From Myxococcales bacterium (GTDB lineage Bacteria > Myxococcota_A > Bradymonadia > REDH01): a DNA stretch of 60,505 nt. This document shows, piece after piece, positions 60,461-60,505 of the stretch; the stretch's first letter is position 1; each line of letters starts with the position of its first letter. The notes below the pieces were generated by a model. That model had not been told where the DNA came from, made no database searches, and worked only from the letters and a program-made list of their open reading frames with translations. Location of the stretch: assembly GCA_020633625.1 (NCBI GenBank), contig JACKDJ010000025.1, positions 1 through 60,505 on the forward strand, in the 5' to 3' direction. Made by a program: the position numbers and the translations under genes.

Positions 60461-60505
60461 ACCGCAGGGGCGCGCAAACTCGTGCGCTAGCCAGAGGCCG
60501 CGTCT

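Overview
High-GC chromosomal DNA from what is most likely a myxobacterium-like member of the Myxococcota. The evidence is two proteins ending in MYXO-CTERM-type tails (Cys, hydrophobic helix, Arg cluster), a 12-copy CGDG...CDDGN lipoprotein, thrombospondin type 3 repeats on an OmpA porin, several lipoproteins with acidic Asp/Thr/Ala stalks, and eukaryote-like Ser/Thr kinases. The stalks resemble those of Bradymonadia, but genus-level placement is not possible from this window. No tRNA, rRNA, CRISPR array, transposase or integrase was seen; this looks like stable chromosome densely packed with short operons, many with 4-5 nt start/stop overlaps.

Layout. 1-2766 (-): mutA-mutB methylmalonyl-CoA mutase, mutB cut by the edge. 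2919-7364: M3 oligopeptidase converging on an HtrA protease, then a secreted lipoprotein. 7604-10624 (+): ABC1-kinase / acireductone synthase / Fpg-type glycosylase operon. 10682-14206 (-): HTTM-like membrane pair, mogA and a stand-alone GyrA-C-terminal-domain-like beta-pinwheel protein. 14386-18088 (+): MOSC protein, CDF metal transporter, a small protein and a large envelope protein. 18284-19516 (+): two paralogous secreted cysteine-repeat proteins. 19673-20731 (+): DAHP synthase. 20728-25561 (-): surface protein, outer-membrane barrel and MsrP in one coupled operon. 25721-27135 (+): two exported proteins. 27143-28048 (-): EamA transporter. 28159-30423 (+): cyclic-nucleotide/Ser-Thr kinase fusion, a 50-residue ORF and a lipoprotein.

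30442-37664 (-): a Ser/Thr kinase with a repeat-like C-terminus, translationally coupled to a 1494-residue protein with a degenerate HD-GYP-like head and a long disordered tail carrying about seven copies of a short LLxxYL motif. 37743-38387 (+): pdxH. 38410-46244 (-): OmpA, then (upstream) an ArsC-like, amidase, exonuclease III, DUF3105 and DUF4215-lipoprotein coupled operon. 46451-49318 (-): gcvP. 49532-53989: hydrolase/membrane pair, a nucleotide-sugar-type SDR operon and an Atm1-type ABC exporter. 54104-55768 (-): secreted trypsin-like protease. 56095-56961 (+): lipoprotein.

The most suggestive system is at the right end (57044-60460). A MerR-type regulator with the W-x9-EH cobalamin signature of CarH/LitR photoreceptors is divergent from a triple-fasciclin lipoprotein followed by an ECF sigma factor. 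Between them is an AT-rich island holding four TGTGCA/TGCACA half-sites next to a candidate -35 box. This suggests a B12- and possibly light-gated switch for a surface-adhesion gene and a sigma factor. A second candidate system is the kinase plus motif-array protein at 30442-37664.
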